Part shown: positions 36,263-45,558 of the stretch, one piece after another
How the letters are laid out: each line of letters begins with the position of its first letter
Position numbering within the stretch: position 1 is the first letter of the stretch
Origin: Maridesulfovibrio sp.
GTDB taxonomy: Bacteria > Desulfobacterota > Desulfovibrionia > Desulfovibrionales > Desulfovibrionaceae
Direction of reading: 5' to 3'
Length of the DNA: 64,000 bases
NCBI RefSeq assembly: GCF_963667685.1
Contig: NZ_OY763930.1
Coordinates: 679,001 to 743,000, forward strand
The notes under the pieces: model-generated
Database searches by the model: none
Told to the model about the DNA's origin: nothing
Seen by the model: only the letters and a program-made list of their open reading frames with translations
Translations under genes and position numbers: made by a program

Positions 36263-36883
36263 ATGGAACCAATCAGCTTTATAATCAATTTCATATCAGC
36301 CATGAGCATTGGCGAACAGCTTTCCATAGCAACCGGACTTATTTATATTTTTTTAAGTGTGCGCCAGAATCCGCTCTGCTGGCCTTTTGGTATTGTCAGT
36401 GTGGGAATCTGGATGGTTATCGTCTTTCAGGGCAAACTATATTCTGATGCCTTCCTGCAATTAGTCTATGTCGTACTCGGATTTTACGGCTGGTATCAAT
36501 GGCTGCGAGGCGGCACAGATAATTCCCCGCTCAAGGTCCAGCGAGTAGACTTCAAACTGGGCTTGCGTTTAACCCTCATCGGTATTGCCGCTTTTCTGCC
36601 CACCGGATACATTATGGAAAATTATCTTGAAGCTTCCTTCCCCTGGTGGGACGCACTGACCACCGTGCTCTCGCTCATCGCGCAATATCTGCTGGCCAGG
36701 AAATACATGGAAAACTGGCTGCTCTGGATAACTGCCGATGCCATGTACATCGGGATCTATTACGCCAAAGGATGGACCGGATACAGCGGACTCATGGCTG
36801 TATACACAACCATGGCTGTAATCGGCTTCCTCAGCTGGCTTAAATCTTACCGTGCTGACAGGGGGCTTGAATGCTCCGCGTAG
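36263..36883 (+). CDS. pnuC: Nicotinamide riboside/mononucleotide transporter
   Basis: A 206-residue membrane protein (start MEPISFI). The PnuC signature is clear: RQNPLCWPFGIVSVGIWMVIVF, then YVVLGFYGWYQWLRGG, and late WITADAMYIGIYYAKG. Seven helices are expected. It facilitates uptake of nicotinamide riboside, trapped by phosphorylation inside. The next gene, overlapping by 13 bases, encodes an NTPase resembling the ribosylnicotinamide kinase domain of NadR, so the two form a salvage module for NAD. Upstream starts (TTG 36164, ATG 36188) would extend it; the Shine-Dalgarno is weak everywhere. Confidence 0.92.
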   Translation: MEPISFIINFISAMSIGEQLSIATGLIYIFLSVRQNPLCWPFGIVSVGIWMVIVFQGKLYSDAFLQLVYVVLGFYGWYQWLRGGTDNSPLKVQRVDFKLGLRLTLIGIAAFLPTGYIMENYLEASFPWWDALTTVLSLIAQYLLARKYMENWLLWITADAMYIGIYYAKGWTGYSGLMAVYTTMAVIGFLSWLKSYRADRGLECSA

Positions 36884-37389
36884 TACTCAGCGGCTCTGAA
36901 TGTACAGGGAAATCCACCCTCGCTGCCACACTTGCTGCTCACTATGGAGTTGAACCGGTTCCCGAGTATCTGCGTGAATACTTTGCTCTCAAGAACGGCA
37001 TCCTGACCATTGACGACGCCATTCCCATCGCCGAAGGCCAGTTGCGCCTTGAATCCGAAGCCGCTGCCCGCGGATTTAATCCGCTGATCTGTGATACTGA
37101 TATTGTCTCGTCTATGGTTTACGCCAAACATTATTTCGGACGATGTCCGCCACTCCTTAACGATAGGTTTAACCAACTTCCACCCAGTATATACCTGCTC
37201 TGCGACATTGACATTGAGTGGCAGGCTGACGGCCAGCGGGATATGCCCGAGGGCCGGGAATACATGCAGAATCTTTTTGTAAAGGAACTGCGGGAACTCA
37301 ATGTTTCTTTTCACAGCATTAAAGGAGATATCGGTAGCAGAACCGCTGAAGCCACACGCCTTATTAATGCGGCATTAAGCAAATCATAA
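36871..37389 (+). CDS. NadR-like AAA ATPase, probable nicotinamide riboside kinase
   Basis: A 172-residue P-loop protein with Walker A GSECTGKSTLA at residues 8-18, then VPEYLREYF, ICDTDIVSSMVYAKHYFG and YLLCDIDIEWQADGQRDMP, matching the C-terminal kinase domain of NadR without its adenylyltransferase or repressor parts. It would phosphorylate nicotinamide riboside to NMN. The overlap with pnuC (13 bases) supports coupled expression and uptake by trapping. General annotation is often only AAA family ATPase. Confidence 0.87.
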   Translation: MLRVVLSGSECTGKSTLAATLAAHYGVEPVPEYLREYFALKNGILTIDDAIPIAEGQLRLESEAAARGFNPLICDTDIVSSMVYAKHYFGRCPPLLNDRFNQLPPSIYLLCDIDIEWQADGQRDMPEGREYMQNLFVKELRELNVSFHSIKGDIGSRTAEATRLINAALSKS

Positions 37390-37581
37390 CCATACCGTTA
37401 TGTTACACACCATCGCCAATGTTGATTGATTGATCAAAAACAGACCATAACAAAGCTAAATATTAAAAATACACCGCTTTTATTCCGCATTCATTAATCA
37501 CGCAATGTCCTAAACCTTGATTTCAGGCAATATTTATGTAAGGTACATTTGGTTTTATAAGACTGTAAAAAGGAGTATTGA

Positions 37582-39153
37582 ATGCGCCAAAAACTAATGA
37601 TTGTGCTCGCTATGGTGGCCTGCTTTGCCTTCGGGGCAACCATGGCTCATGCCGAAACACTGACCCTCGGCCTGAAAGGTGAACCAACCTCTCTCGATCC
37701 CCACTTTCACAACGTAGCAGCTAATAACATGCAGTCCCTGTATGCTTTCGACAAGCTGGTACGGCAGGACAACAGACAGAAACTTCAGCCCGGCCTTGCT
37801 CTTTCCTGGAAACCGGTTTCCGATAATGTATGGGAATTCAAACTTCGTGATGGTGTAAAATTTCATGATGGTTCTCCCTTCACCGCTGAAGATGTGAAGT
37901 TCACCATCGAACGCATTCCCAATGTACCAAACAGTCCCTCTTCCTTTACCGGTTTTATTTCCGACATAAAAAAAATAGACATCGTAGATCCCCTGACTAT
38001 CCGCTTCACCACTGAAGCTCCCGCACCGCTTCTGCCACGCCAGATGGCCGCTTTCGTCATCGTTTCCAAGAAAAATGCTGAGGGTGCAACCACTGAAGAT
38101 TTCAACTCCGGCAAAGCATGCATCGGTACCGGACCTTACGTACTGGTCAAATGGGAACGCGGTGACAAAATTATCTACAAGCGCAATGACGACTACTGGG
38201 GTGAGAAACTCCCCTGGGAAGAAATTATTGTCCGCCCCATTACCAATGATGGTACCCGCGTTGCAGCACTCAAATCCGGCGATGTGGACATGATCAACTT
38301 CGTGCCCCCGGCAGACGTTGATAATCTTGGTGAAAACAAAAAAATCACCCTGTCTGAATCACCTTCCACCCGCCTTATCTATCTGCACCTCGATACAAAC
38401 CGCGATGATTCCCCCTCAGTTTTCGGTAACAACGGTGAAAAGATCAAAAACCCGCTGAAAGATTTCCGAGTACGTAAAGCAATTTCAAAAGCCATCAACC
38501 GCCGCGCTATTGCAGGCCGCATTATGGATGGTCTCGCAATACCCGCAAGCCAGATGGTTCCCGATGGATATGAAGGTACCAGTAAGCGCCTTAAGCCCGA
38601 AGACTACGATCCCAAAGGTGCAAAGGCCCTGCTTGCAGACGCCGGATACCCTGAAGGTTTCAAACTGGTCATACACGGCCCAAACGACCGTTACGTCAAC
38701 GATGCTGACATCGCTCAGGCTATCGCCCAGATGCTGACCAAGGTCGGTATCAAAACTGAAGTAAACACAATGCCTAAGAGTGTATACTTCGGACGCGCAT
38801 CCAACCTTGAGTTCAGCTTCATGCTTGTTGGCTGGTCCACTGATACCGGTGAACAGTCCAACTGCATCGGCGCCCTGCTGCACACCTATGATAAAGAAAA
38901 GGGTTTCGGCTCCTCCAACCGCGGCCGTTATTCCAACCCAGAACTTGACGCCACCCTGGAGAAAGCTCTTGTCACCGTTAATCCTGAAGAACACAACGAG
39001 CTGATCATCAAGGCTACTGAAATGGGTATCGGCGATCTGGGAATTATTCCCATCCACTATCAGGTGAATGTCTGGGCTTCCAGAAAAGGTCTTGAGTACA
39101 ATGGCCGTACTGACGGTTACACTCTGCCCCGCGAAATCAAAGTTGTTAAATAG
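37582..39153 (+). CDS. Peptide/nickel-type ABC transporter substrate-binding protein (DppA/OppA family 5)
   Basis: A 523-residue periplasmic protein with signal peptide 1-24 (ending MAHAE) and AAGGAG before the ATG. Family 5 features: LTLGLKGEPTSLDPHFHN, AFDKLVRQDN, LRDGVKFHDGSPFTAEDVKFT (the family signature near 90-110), NPLKDFRVRKAISKAINR, and a C-terminal WASRKGLEYNGRTDGYTLP. It captures oligopeptides or related ligands for the permease and ATPases encoded downstream. A terminator separates it from the next gene, a usual way to make binding protein in excess. Confidence 0.94.
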   Translation: MRQKLMIVLAMVACFAFGATMAHAETLTLGLKGEPTSLDPHFHNVAANNMQSLYAFDKLVRQDNRQKLQPGLALSWKPVSDNVWEFKLRDGVKFHDGSPFTAEDVKFTIERIPNVPNSPSSFTGFISDIKKIDIVDPLTIRFTTEAPAPLLPRQMAAFVIVSKKNAEGATTEDFNSGKACIGTGPYVLVKWERGDKIIYKRNDDYWGEKLPWEEIIVRPITNDGTRVAALKSGDVDMINFVPPADVDNLGENKKITLSESPSTRLIYLHLDTNRDDSPSVFGNNGEKIKNPLKDFRVRKAISKAINRRAIAGRIMDGLAIPASQMVPDGYEGTSKRLKPEDYDPKGAKALLADAGYPEGFKLVIHGPNDRYVNDADIAQAIAQMLTKVGIKTEVNTMPKSVYFGRASNLEFSFMLVGWSTDTGEQSNCIGALLHTYDKEKGFGSSNRGRYSNPELDATLEKALVTVNPEEHNELIIKATEMGIGDLGIIPIHYQVNVWASRKGLEYNGRTDGYTLPREIKVVK

Positions 39154-39176
39154 AACGCCTGCTTAATCGACTAATC

Positions 39177-39206
39177 AAAAGGGGCGTACACTGTGCGCCC
39201 CTTTTT
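39177..39206 (+). terminator. Intercistronic terminator after the binding-protein gene
   Basis: aaaaggggcg / cgccccttttt forms a strong stem with a T run, 24 bases after the stop. It probably lowers transcription into the permease genes rather than ending the operon. Confidence 0.85.
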
Positions 39207-39224
39207 AACTGGAGCAAAAAATAG

Positions 39225-40199
39225 ATGCTCGCATTTTTGATTCGAAGAATTTCTCAATCCGTCGCCGTCCTGCTGGTCATGTCCGTTCTGGTGTTCGGCG
39301 GTGTATTCTGCATCGGGAACCCGGTAGATATTCTCATCGCTCCTGACGCCACCCCGGCGGAAAGGGACCGTGCCATCAAAGAACTTGGTCTGGACAAGAC
39401 GTTACCAGAACAGTACATGCGCTTTCTCAAGGACGCCATACACGGAGACTTAGGCAATTCATTTGTCTACAACGAGCCGGCCCTCACGCTGATCATGCAA
39501 CGCATGCCGGCGACCATGGAATTGGCAGTAACCGCCATGCTCATGGCAGTGTTTCTGGGCATCCCCTTAGGCATGCTCGCCGGGATAAAATCGGAGACAT
39601 TACTCGGGCGAAGTATAATGCGTTTCTCCATACTGGGCTTCAGCCTGCCAACCTTCTGGGTCGGGCTGATGTTCATAATTATTTTCTCGGTCTATCTGGG
39701 CTGGCTGCCTTCCGGGGGACGTGGAGAAACAGTGGAACTTCTTGGAGTACCGGTAAGTTTCCTGACATGGGATGGTATACGTCATCTTATCCTCCCGGCC
39801 ATGAACCTCGCCTTGTTCAAAACCTCGCTGGCCATAAGGCTCAGCCGGGCCGGGGTGCAGGAAAACCTGCAAATGGATTACGTTAAGTTCGCCCGCGCCA
39901 AAGGACTCAGCAACACCCGCATAATAGGGCTGCACGTCATGAAAAATATCATGATCCCTGTTGTAACCGTGCTGGGTATGGAGTTCGGCGGACTGATCGC
40001 ATTCGCGGTTGTAACCGAGACAATATTCTCATGGCCCGGCATGGGTAAACTGGTCATCGATTCCATCGGAGTTCTCGACCGCCCGGTTATCGTTGCTTAC
40101 CTGCTGATCACCGTGACCATGTTTATCATCATCAATTTAATAGTAGACATTATTTATTCAATTCTTGATCCCCGTGTAAGACTCGGAGACCAGAATTAA
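39225..40199 (+). CDS. Peptide ABC transporter permease (DppB/OppB-like)
   Basis: A 324-residue inner-membrane protein with six helices. It begins with the family's MLAFLIRRISQSVAVLLVMS, has ATMELAVTAMLMAVFLGIPLGMLAG, and the cytoplasmic EAA loop near residue 215 (YVKFARAKGLSNTRIIGLHVMKN) that contacts the ATPases. The C-terminus FAVVTETIFSWPGMGKL is standard for this family. It forms the pore with the next permease. The start codon lies 19 bases beyond the intercistronic terminator, with GGAGC upstream. Confidence 0.95.
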   Translation: MLAFLIRRISQSVAVLLVMSVLVFGGVFCIGNPVDILIAPDATPAERDRAIKELGLDKTLPEQYMRFLKDAIHGDLGNSFVYNEPALTLIMQRMPATMELAVTAMLMAVFLGIPLGMLAGIKSETLLGRSIMRFSILGFSLPTFWVGLMFIIIFSVYLGWLPSGGRGETVELLGVPVSFLTWDGIRHLILPAMNLALFKTSLAIRLSRAGVQENLQMDYVKFARAKGLSNTRIIGLHVMKNIMIPVVTVLGMEFGGLIAFAVVTETIFSWPGMGKLVIDSIGVLDRPVIVAYLLITVTMFIIINLIVDIIYSILDPRVRLGDQN

Positions 40200-40243
40200 T
40201 TCATAACCAAAGCGGCAAATCCTTACTACAAGGTTTTGGGATT

Positions 40244-40300
40244 CTTAAACCCTTTTGCAAAAGGGCTTGAGCCCCCGGCAGGGCCGCCGAAGGCAGAAAA
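40244..40300 (+). repeat. Dispersed intergenic repeat, copy A
   Basis: An inverted repeat (cttaaaccctttt-gc-aaaagggcttgag) is followed by gcccccggcagggccgccgaaggcag. A closely related copy occurs inverted at 42238-42278 and weaker ones at 42405-42445 and 44729-44760. It fills the gap between the two permease genes and supplies the GAAGG preceding the next ATG. Confidence 0.75.
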
Positions 40301-40301
40301 T

Positions 40302-41213
40302 ATGGCAGAAACACAAGAAATACAGCAGCCGGAAAAGGATGAATCCCTGCTCCTGCAATCGCTGAAAGAATACTTTGAAAGCAAAACCGCAACCATCGGT
40401 CTGATAGTTCTGACCCTGATGGTTGTTGTGGCGCTTATGGCTCCGTACATCTCGCCTCAAAACCCGTACGACCTGATGACCATCGATGTCATGGATTCCA
40501 AGCTTGAACCGGGCCAGAAATCAATGGATGAATCCATCACCTACTGGCTGGGAACAGACAGTCAGGGCCGCGATATGCTTAGTGCCATACTTTACGGCCT
40601 GCGTATCAGTCTCGGAGTCGGTGTTGTCAGTACGATAATCGCGCTGGTTCTCGGCTCCATAATAGGCCTCTGGTCCTCATTTATCGGCGGACGAACTGAC
40701 TCGTTCATCATGAGGGTGGTTGACCTGCAACTAAGTTTCCCGGCGATTCTGGTTGCCCTGATTCTACTGGCGATTCTCGGTAAGGGGGTGGATAAAATCA
40801 TCCTTTCACTGGTTATTGTCCAGTGGGCATACTACGCACGTGCCATCCGCAGTAACGTGCTGGTGGAACGCAAAAAAGAATACGTGGAAGCAGCCAAATG
40901 TCTTGCCCTGCCCCAAAGCCGCATCATGTTCGGACACGTCCTGCCCAACTGTACCCCGGAGCTGATCGTTATCTCCACCGTTAAAGTGGCAGGGGCTATA
41001 GCCCTCGAAGCCACCCTTTCCTTTCTTGGACTGGGTATGCCCATCACCCAGCCTTCACTGGGACTGCTCATTGCCAACGGTTTCAAGTATCTGCAATCCG
41101 GATACTACTGGATCAGTTTCTATCCCGGTGTGGCCCTGCTCGTCCTCATCGTATCCATCAACCTTGTTGGTGACAGGTTGCGTGACGTTCTGAACCCGAG
41201 GTTGAAAAAATGA
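40302..41213 (+). CDS. Peptide ABC transporter permease (DppC/OppC-like)
   Basis: A 303-residue inner-membrane protein. The ATG at 40302 is chosen; an upstream TTG frame merely translates the intergenic repeat. After a ~35-residue charged cytoplasmic N-terminus come six helices. Family blocks are TYWLGTDSQGRDMLSAILYGLRISLGVG, the EAA loop YVEAAKCLALPQSRIMFGHVLPNC and AIALEATLSFLGLGMP. It pairs with the DppB-like protein. Its stop overlaps the start of the ATPase gene by four bases (ATGA). Confidence 0.95.
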   Translation: MAETQEIQQPEKDESLLLQSLKEYFESKTATIGLIVLTLMVVVALMAPYISPQNPYDLMTIDVMDSKLEPGQKSMDESITYWLGTDSQGRDMLSAILYGLRISLGVGVVSTIIALVLGSIIGLWSSFIGGRTDSFIMRVVDLQLSFPAILVALILLAILGKGVDKIILSLVIVQWAYYARAIRSNVLVERKKEYVEAAKCLALPQSRIMFGHVLPNCTPELIVISTVKVAGAIALEATLSFLGLGMPITQPSLGLLIANGFKYLQSGYYWISFYPGVALLVLIVSINLVGDRLRDVLNPRLKK

Positions 41214-42172
41214 GTGAAAACATTCTCAGCATCCAAAATCTTAAGACCTACTTTTACACCCGCGCCGGTATAGCCAAGGCCGTTGACGACATCAGTCTCG
41301 ACATCGACAAAGGAGAAATAGTCGGTATTGTGGGCGAATCCGGTTCCGGTAAATCCGTAACAGGCTTCTCGATCATGGGGCTGGTGGACCCTCCGGGAGA
41401 AATTGCAGGCGGCTCTGTCAAATTCAAAGGGCAGGAAATTATCGGCCAGTCCGAGCAGGAATGGCGTAAATTCAGAGGTGCCAAGGTCTCAATGATCTTT
41501 CAGGATCCCATGATGACCCTGAACCCGGTACTGCGCATCGATACCCAGATGATGGAAGCCATTACCGCGCACGAAAAAGTCAGCAAAAACGAAGCCCGCC
41601 GCCGTTCCATCGAGGCTCTGACCATGGTCGGTATACCCTCACCGGAAAAGCGCATCAAGGCTTACCCGCACCAGTTCTCCGGCGGCATGCGCCAGCGCGT
41701 GGCCATTGCCATCGGACTGCTTAACAAGCCGGATCTGATCATTGCCGACGAACCGACCACCGCACTGGATGTAACCATTCAGAGCCAGATTCTTTCCGAA
41801 ATGCAGGCACTCTGCCGCAAAACAGGAATGGCCCTGATCTGGATCACCCACGACCTCACAGTAGTAGCAGGTCTGGCTCACAAAGTGGCTGTTATGTATG
41901 CTGGACGAATTATCGAGCAGGGTAATGTTCAGGAAATCCTCGATCACCCCATGCATCCGTACACCCACGGTTTAATTGGTTCAGTGCCAAGCCGCAACAA
42001 GCGCGGCGAGCCGCTGTTCCAGATTCCTGGCATGACCCCGTCGCTGGTCAACATTCCCGAAGGCTGTTCCTTCAGGATGCGCTGCCCCTACGCAGATGAT
42101 CAGTGTTTGCTCGCCCCGGAAAGAGTCGATATGGGAGACGGACGCTTAGTTCGCTGTCATCATCCATTGTAG
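41210..42172 (+). CDS. Peptide ABC transporter ATP-binding protein (DppD/OppD-like)
   Basis: A 320-residue ATPase. Walker [12 protein letters not shown] (~40-50), Q-loop [10 protein letters not shown], signature [12 protein letters not shown], Walker [13 protein letters not shown] and the switch His in ITHDL. The C-terminal extension of oligopeptide ATPases is present: [13 protein letters not shown] and a cysteine-rich end ([12 protein letters not shown] ... RCHHP) that in relatives holds an iron-sulfur or zinc site. It energises peptide uptake with the DppF-like subunit. Confidence 0.96.
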   Translation: MSENILSIQNLKTYFYTRAGIAKAVDDISLDIDKGEIVGIVGESGSGKSVTGFSIMGLVDPPGEIAGGSVKFKGQEIIGQSEQEWRKFRGAKVSMIFQDPMMTLNPVLRIDTQMMEAITAHEKVSKNEARRRSIEALTMVGIPSPEKRIKAYPHQFSGGMRQRVAIAIGLLNKPDLIIADEPTTALDVTIQSQILSEMQALCRKTGMALIWITHDLTVVAGLAHKVAVMYAGRIIEQGNVQEILDHPMHPYTHGLIGSVPSRNKRGEPLFQIPGMTPSLVNIPEGCSFRMRCPYADDQCLLAPERVDMGDGRLVRCHHPL

Positions 42173-42237
42173 ACTATGCCTTCGGCGAGTCTGCGACGCT
42201 TTGTTTTGATGCGCTATCGCGCTTTTTGATAAAAATA

Positions 42238-42278
42238 TTTTGCCTTCGGCGACCCTGCCGGGAGCCTTAAACCCTTTT
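42238..42278 (-). repeat. Dispersed intergenic repeat, copy B (inverted)
   Basis: Read on the minus strand it gives aaaagggtttaaggctcccggcagggtcgccgaaggcaaaa (quoted in two parts), matching copy A at 40259-40300 with few changes. A partial copy, tgccttcggcga, lies at 42178-42190. Confidence 0.75.
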
Positions 42279-42373
42279 ATTAGGTTTCACTAAGTTCAAC
42301 TTCAAAGTACGTCACAGTAAGCTGCTTGCGAAGCATAACTAAAACGTCTTTTGGGAAGAGGGGATAGGGTCTG

Positions 42374-42445
42374 GGGAAGGGGAGAAACCATTTTGGGCGT
42401 TAGCAAAAGGGTTTCTCCCCTTCCCTAGCCGCCGGAGGCAAAAAA
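42374..42445. repeat. Large hairpin plus degenerate repeat copy C before the DppF-like gene
   Basis: A perfect 16-bp inverted repeat pairs gggaaggggagaaacc (42374-42389) with ggtttctccccttccc (42410-42425), and the loop extends it by ttttg/caaaa after a single bulged A, giving about 21 bp. It runs into gccgccggaggcaaaaa, a degenerate copy of the repeat seen at 40259-40300. It ends about 30 bases before the next ATG and may stabilise or punctuate the mRNA. Confidence 0.75.
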
Positions 42446-42456
42446 GGATCATAACT

Positions 42457-43479
42457 ATGAATAATAATACGCCATTTCTTAGTTGCGATAATCTTAGCCG
42501 GGTTTTTGTTAAGAAACTCGACTTTGCAGGTAAAATCGCCCAGAAGCTTGGTTCGAATATGCGCGAAGAGCGAGTTCAGGCTGTGGACAGCGTCAATCTG
42601 GACATTATGCCCGGCGAAGTGCTGGGGCTGGTAGGAGAATCAGGTTGCGGTAAATCCACACTGGGCCGCATGCTCTGTGAAATACTCAGTCCGTCCGGCG
42701 GGGATATTTTCTACAAAGGGCAGAATGTAAAAGACATGAATTCCGCTGAGCACATGGACTATGCACGCAATGTGCAAATGATTTTTCAGGACCCGTTTGC
42801 ATCACTGAACCCGCGGAAAAGGGTCGCTCAGATTATCGGTGAAGCTCCGCTCTATCACGGCCTGACAGACAAATCAGGATTTAATAAGTATCTTGCGGAC
42901 GTCATGCTGCGCTGCGGGCTGGACCCCAGCTACAAGAACCGCTACCCGCATCAGTTCTCCGGAGGTCAGCGGCAAAGAATAGGTATCGCAAGGGCCATGG
43001 CCATGCAGCCGGAATGCCTGATCTGTGATGAGTCTGTAGCAGCTCTGGATGTCTCCATTCAAGCCCAGATTCTGAATTTATTCATGAACCTGCGCAAGGA
43101 ACTGAACCTGACCTGTCTGTTCATCAGCCACGACCTTGGCGTGGTCGAGCACATCTCGGATCGTATTGCAGTAATGTACTTAGGCCGTGTTGTTGAAGTC
43201 GGAACCGTTGAAAAACTCTTCAGCAAGCCGTTCCATCCATACACTCAGGCACTGCTCAATGAAGTCCCCAGACTGGATAAGCGCGACGTGGACTTTGCCC
43301 AGCTCAAAGGAGAAATCCCCTCTCCGCTCGATCCGCCGAAAGGCTGCCACTTCCATCCCCGCTGTGCCCATGCCATGGACATCTGCCGGGAAAAGGCACC
43401 GCAGAATAAAGAACTTTCCCCCGGCCACCGCATCTGCTGCCACCTGGCAGATAGGCGCAATGAGTGGATCAGTTTATAG
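42457..43479 (+). CDS. Peptide ABC transporter ATP-binding protein (DppF/OppF-like)
   Basis: A 340-residue ATPase. Walker [15 protein letters not shown] (~64-77), Q-loop [14 protein letters not shown], signature [16 protein letters not shown], Walker [14 protein letters not shown] and switch His in ISHDLGV. The C-terminus has [12 protein letters not shown] and the cysteine block [14 protein letters not shown]...ICCHL typical of DppF. It forms a heterodimer with the DppD-like subunit. It is separated from that gene by 284 bases filled by repeats, yet the order A-B-C-D-F indicates one operon. Confidence 0.95.
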   Translation: MNNNTPFLSCDNLSRVFVKKLDFAGKIAQKLGSNMREERVQAVDSVNLDIMPGEVLGLVGESGCGKSTLGRMLCEILSPSGGDIFYKGQNVKDMNSAEHMDYARNVQMIFQDPFASLNPRKRVAQIIGEAPLYHGLTDKSGFNKYLADVMLRCGLDPSYKNRYPHQFSGGQRQRIGIARAMAMQPECLICDESVAALDVSIQAQILNLFMNLRKELNLTCLFISHDLGVVEHISDRIAVMYLGRVVEVGTVEKLFSKPFHPYTQALLNEVPRLDKRDVDFAQLKGEIPSPLDPPKGCHFHPRCAHAMDICREKAPQNKELSPGHRICCHLADRRNEWISL

Positions 43480-43507
43480 GGATGGTTTGAAAAGATATAA
43501 AATATAA

Positions 43508-43544
43508 AGACTCCCCCGGCATACATGCTGGGGAGTTTTTTTAT
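43508..43544 (+). terminator. Terminator of the peptide transporter operon
   Basis: gactccccc-ggca / tgct-ggggagttttttt forms a stem of about 11 bp with a T run, just after the last transporter gene. Confidence 0.9.
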
Positions 43545-43557
43545 TACATCAATAATA

Positions 43558-44211
43558 TTAAAACCACTCAAACAATTTATCAATGGCAGCAAAAATTGTC
43601 TTAAAAAGCCCGCTATCATAATGCCAAATAAATCGAACAGAGATTGAGACACAAAGAGCAAAAACTACGACTAAACAAAAATGCCCCCAAAAAGAATATT
43701 CCTTGGCTTTCTTTTTAAAATCCTTTTTGCTTCTATCATACTCCTTATCTTGAGAAAAAAAGCCACGTATCCAATTAGACATTTTTTCTATTGAGAGATG
43801 CGAACTTTGGCATTTTACCCTTTCCCAATCATGTTTTAACAGCTGAGCCAAACGCCAAACAACGTCATTATGTAAATCTACTGCACCACTCGATTCGCCA
43901 TTTTCAAAATATTCTATAAGGTTACGCATAGATTCCAACACGCCATCATCTTCTTTGTCTATTGGGTTCAAACGTACTGCCAGCGCAGTATGAATTTTCA
44001 TCAAAACCACAATAGAATTTCTGTCCAAATCAGTAGCCGCTCCGCCTTCAGTAATCGTTGTTATTTTAAGAGCAAGTTTGCGTATAGCATCCCGCCACTC
44101 TTTACGCTCGTTAGTCACATTAGACTGATCCTTATGTCTTTGTGTGACGTATGCGCCTAAATAACCAACAGCAGCTGACAAAGCAACTGCGAACAATGAC
44201 CCATTATCCAT
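43558..44211 (-). CDS. Membrane protein of unknown function, 217 aa
   Basis: A single hydrophobic segment at residues 3-22, then a long charged helical region (KDQSNVTNERKEWRDAIRKLALK and beyond), and a C-terminal hydrophobic pair (about 172-195 and a weaker end segment). GGGAG lies ten bases before the ATG. I do not recognise the family. The layout, a membrane anchor, soluble helical middle and C-terminal anchor, is common among unassigned bacterial membrane proteins. It lies at lower GC than its neighbours and between a transporter and a lipoprotein gene, possibly a recent acquisition. Confidence 0.6.
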   Translation of the reverse strand: MDNGSLFAVALSAAVGYLGAYVTQRHKDQSNVTNERKEWRDAIRKLALKITTITEGGAATDLDRNSIVVLMKIHTALAVRLNPIDKEDDGVLESMRNLIEYFENGESSGAVDLHNDVVWRLAQLLKHDWERVKCQSSHLSIEKMSNWIRGFFSQDKEYDRSKKDFKKKAKEYSFWGHFCLVVVFALCVSISVRFIWHYDSGLFKTIFAAIDKLFEWF

Positions 44212-44228
44212 TGGCTGAAAAACTCCCG

Positions 44229-44621
44229 CTACTTAAACTCAACTTCAACCGGGCTGACAATTTTAAGCACCGATTCCTGCTGAAATTCTTCTTTGTAAGC
44301 CTCGGCAATTTCGTCCACCCGCTTTTCGGCATCTTTATCCTGCGAGACAATCATGATAACCTTGCTTCTTTCAGAATAGGTAAACATTTTACCGGACCAG
44401 TATCCGTAGGCATCGTAGACGGTGTAGCCATCCTTGAACTTGGGAGTGACTTCGGAATTGAGAAAGCCCTGCCATCTTTTAGCAGTCACCCGCTTCTTGC
44501 CATCGTTATAGGTCTGGCCCATGTAAAGCTCGTAGCGACTCCATTTACTGCCCACGCAGCCGGGCAAACACAAAGCCAGCAGTAAAATAGCGACAGCAGA
44601 AATCCGAACAGAATTACGCAT
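44229..44621 (-). CDS. DUF3574 domain lipoprotein
   Basis: A 130-residue lipoprotein with a lipobox LPGC at residues 19-22 after a hydrophobic signal, so the mature protein is attached to a membrane outside the cytoplasm. The mature part follows DUF3574: SKWSRYELYMGQTYNDGK, then WQGFLNSEVTPKFKDGYTVYDAYGYW and a C-terminal helix. Function of the family is unknown. GGAG precedes the ATG. It lies 17 bases upstream of the preceding membrane protein gene's start on the same strand, so the two may be cotranscribed. Confidence 0.83.
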   Translation of the reverse strand: MRNSVRISAVAILLLALCLPGCVGSKWSRYELYMGQTYNDGKKRVTAKRWQGFLNSEVTPKFKDGYTVYDAYGYWSGKMFTYSERSKVIMIVSQDKDAEKRVDEIAEAYKEEFQQESVLKIVSPVEVEFK

Positions 44622-44728
44622 AAAACAACTCCTCGAAATCTACGACAAAGCTCCAACCCAAAACTATCATCCGACTAATTAGGATTCCAAAGTGGCTTAG
44701 CTCCTTTGGTCCTGCTGAAGAACAAACC

Positions 44729-44760
44729 GGAAGCCCCTCGGAGAACCACCGGAGGCAAAC
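44729..44760 (+). repeat. Degenerate intergenic repeat, copy D
   Basis: gaagcccctcggagaa and ccaccggaggcaaacac echo the ccgccgaaggcaaaa end of the repeats at 40-42 kb. It is a weak match. Confidence 0.4.
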
Positions 44761-44769
44761 ACGTATCAA

Positions 44770-45558
44770 CTATATAAAAATCTCAGGTTCACGGCGTTCA
44801 CTGAAATTATCAGTCAACCACTGCGAAATTTCTAGCAGACGGGGCACTTCAAGCTTACGGGCTTCGAAAGCACAGACCTTGATACAAGCACAGCAAAAAG
44901 TACATTTATCGGGATCAGTCTCAACCACGGCCCCAACTGAAATAGCGGCTGTAGGACAAACACGTTCACAAGCCCCGCAAAGCTCACACTGATCAGTAGT
45001 AATAGGGGATGCAGAAACTTTAGGCGAACGCTCTTTGTAAGGGCGGTCACCCGGAACTTCCACGGAAGTATCAAAAGAAGCTTCTGTAAACTTCGCAGCA
45101 AGAGACTTACCGAATTCGCGGGCCATGTTCAGATCATCCTCATCAGGACGGCTGACAGCTATGGGAGTTTTATCGGTGGAAAATGAATGTTCACCGATAA
45201 ACGCAGCCCCGGCAACGGGCTTGAATCCTGACTCTACTGCGATATCACTAAGCTCGATCAGAGCATCTTCATAAGCTCGGTTACCGTAAACGACCACCGG
45301 AACAGCAGGAGTGCCACAAGAATTCAAAACTTTAAAACGTTCAACAGCAGTCAGGGGAATACGACCACCGTAGACAGGAGCACCAATTATCACCAGATCA
45401 TCATCAAGACATTCACAGGTCTCGGGAACACGGTCAGCACGGGTGACGTCAATTACTTCAAGCTGCTCCGCTCCTATTCCTTCCGCAATTGCATCAAGGA
45501 TGCGGCGGGTGGTCCGAGTCGGGGAAAAACAGATCATTTTCAATTTATTGCAGGGCAT
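44770..45558 (-). CDS. EFR1-type flavodoxin-ferredoxin fusion protein
   Basis: A 262-residue cytoplasmic electron-transfer protein. The ATG at 45558 has GGAG upstream, four codons after an alternative ATG. The N-terminal flavodoxin-like part has ICFSPTRTTRRILDAIAEG (FMN phosphate loop), LVIIGAPVYGGRIP and VPVVVYGNRAYEDAL. The C-terminal part carries two 4Fe-4S motifs, CELCGACERVCP and CTFCCACIKVCA, typical of 2[4Fe-4S] ferredoxins. Such EFR1 proteins use flavin and iron-sulfur clusters in one chain for low-potential electron transfer in anaerobes. The partner is unknown. Confidence 0.92.
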   Translation of the reverse strand: MPCNKLKMICFSPTRTTRRILDAIAEGIGAEQLEVIDVTRADRVPETCECLDDDLVIIGAPVYGGRIPLTAVERFKVLNSCGTPAVPVVVYGNRAYEDALIELSDIAVESGFKPVAGAAFIGEHSFSTDKTPIAVSRPDEDDLNMAREFGKSLAAKFTEASFDTSVEVPGDRPYKERSPKVSASPITTDQCELCGACERVCPTAAISVGAVVETDPDKCTFCCACIKVCAFEARKLEVPRLLEISQWLTDNFSERREPEIFI

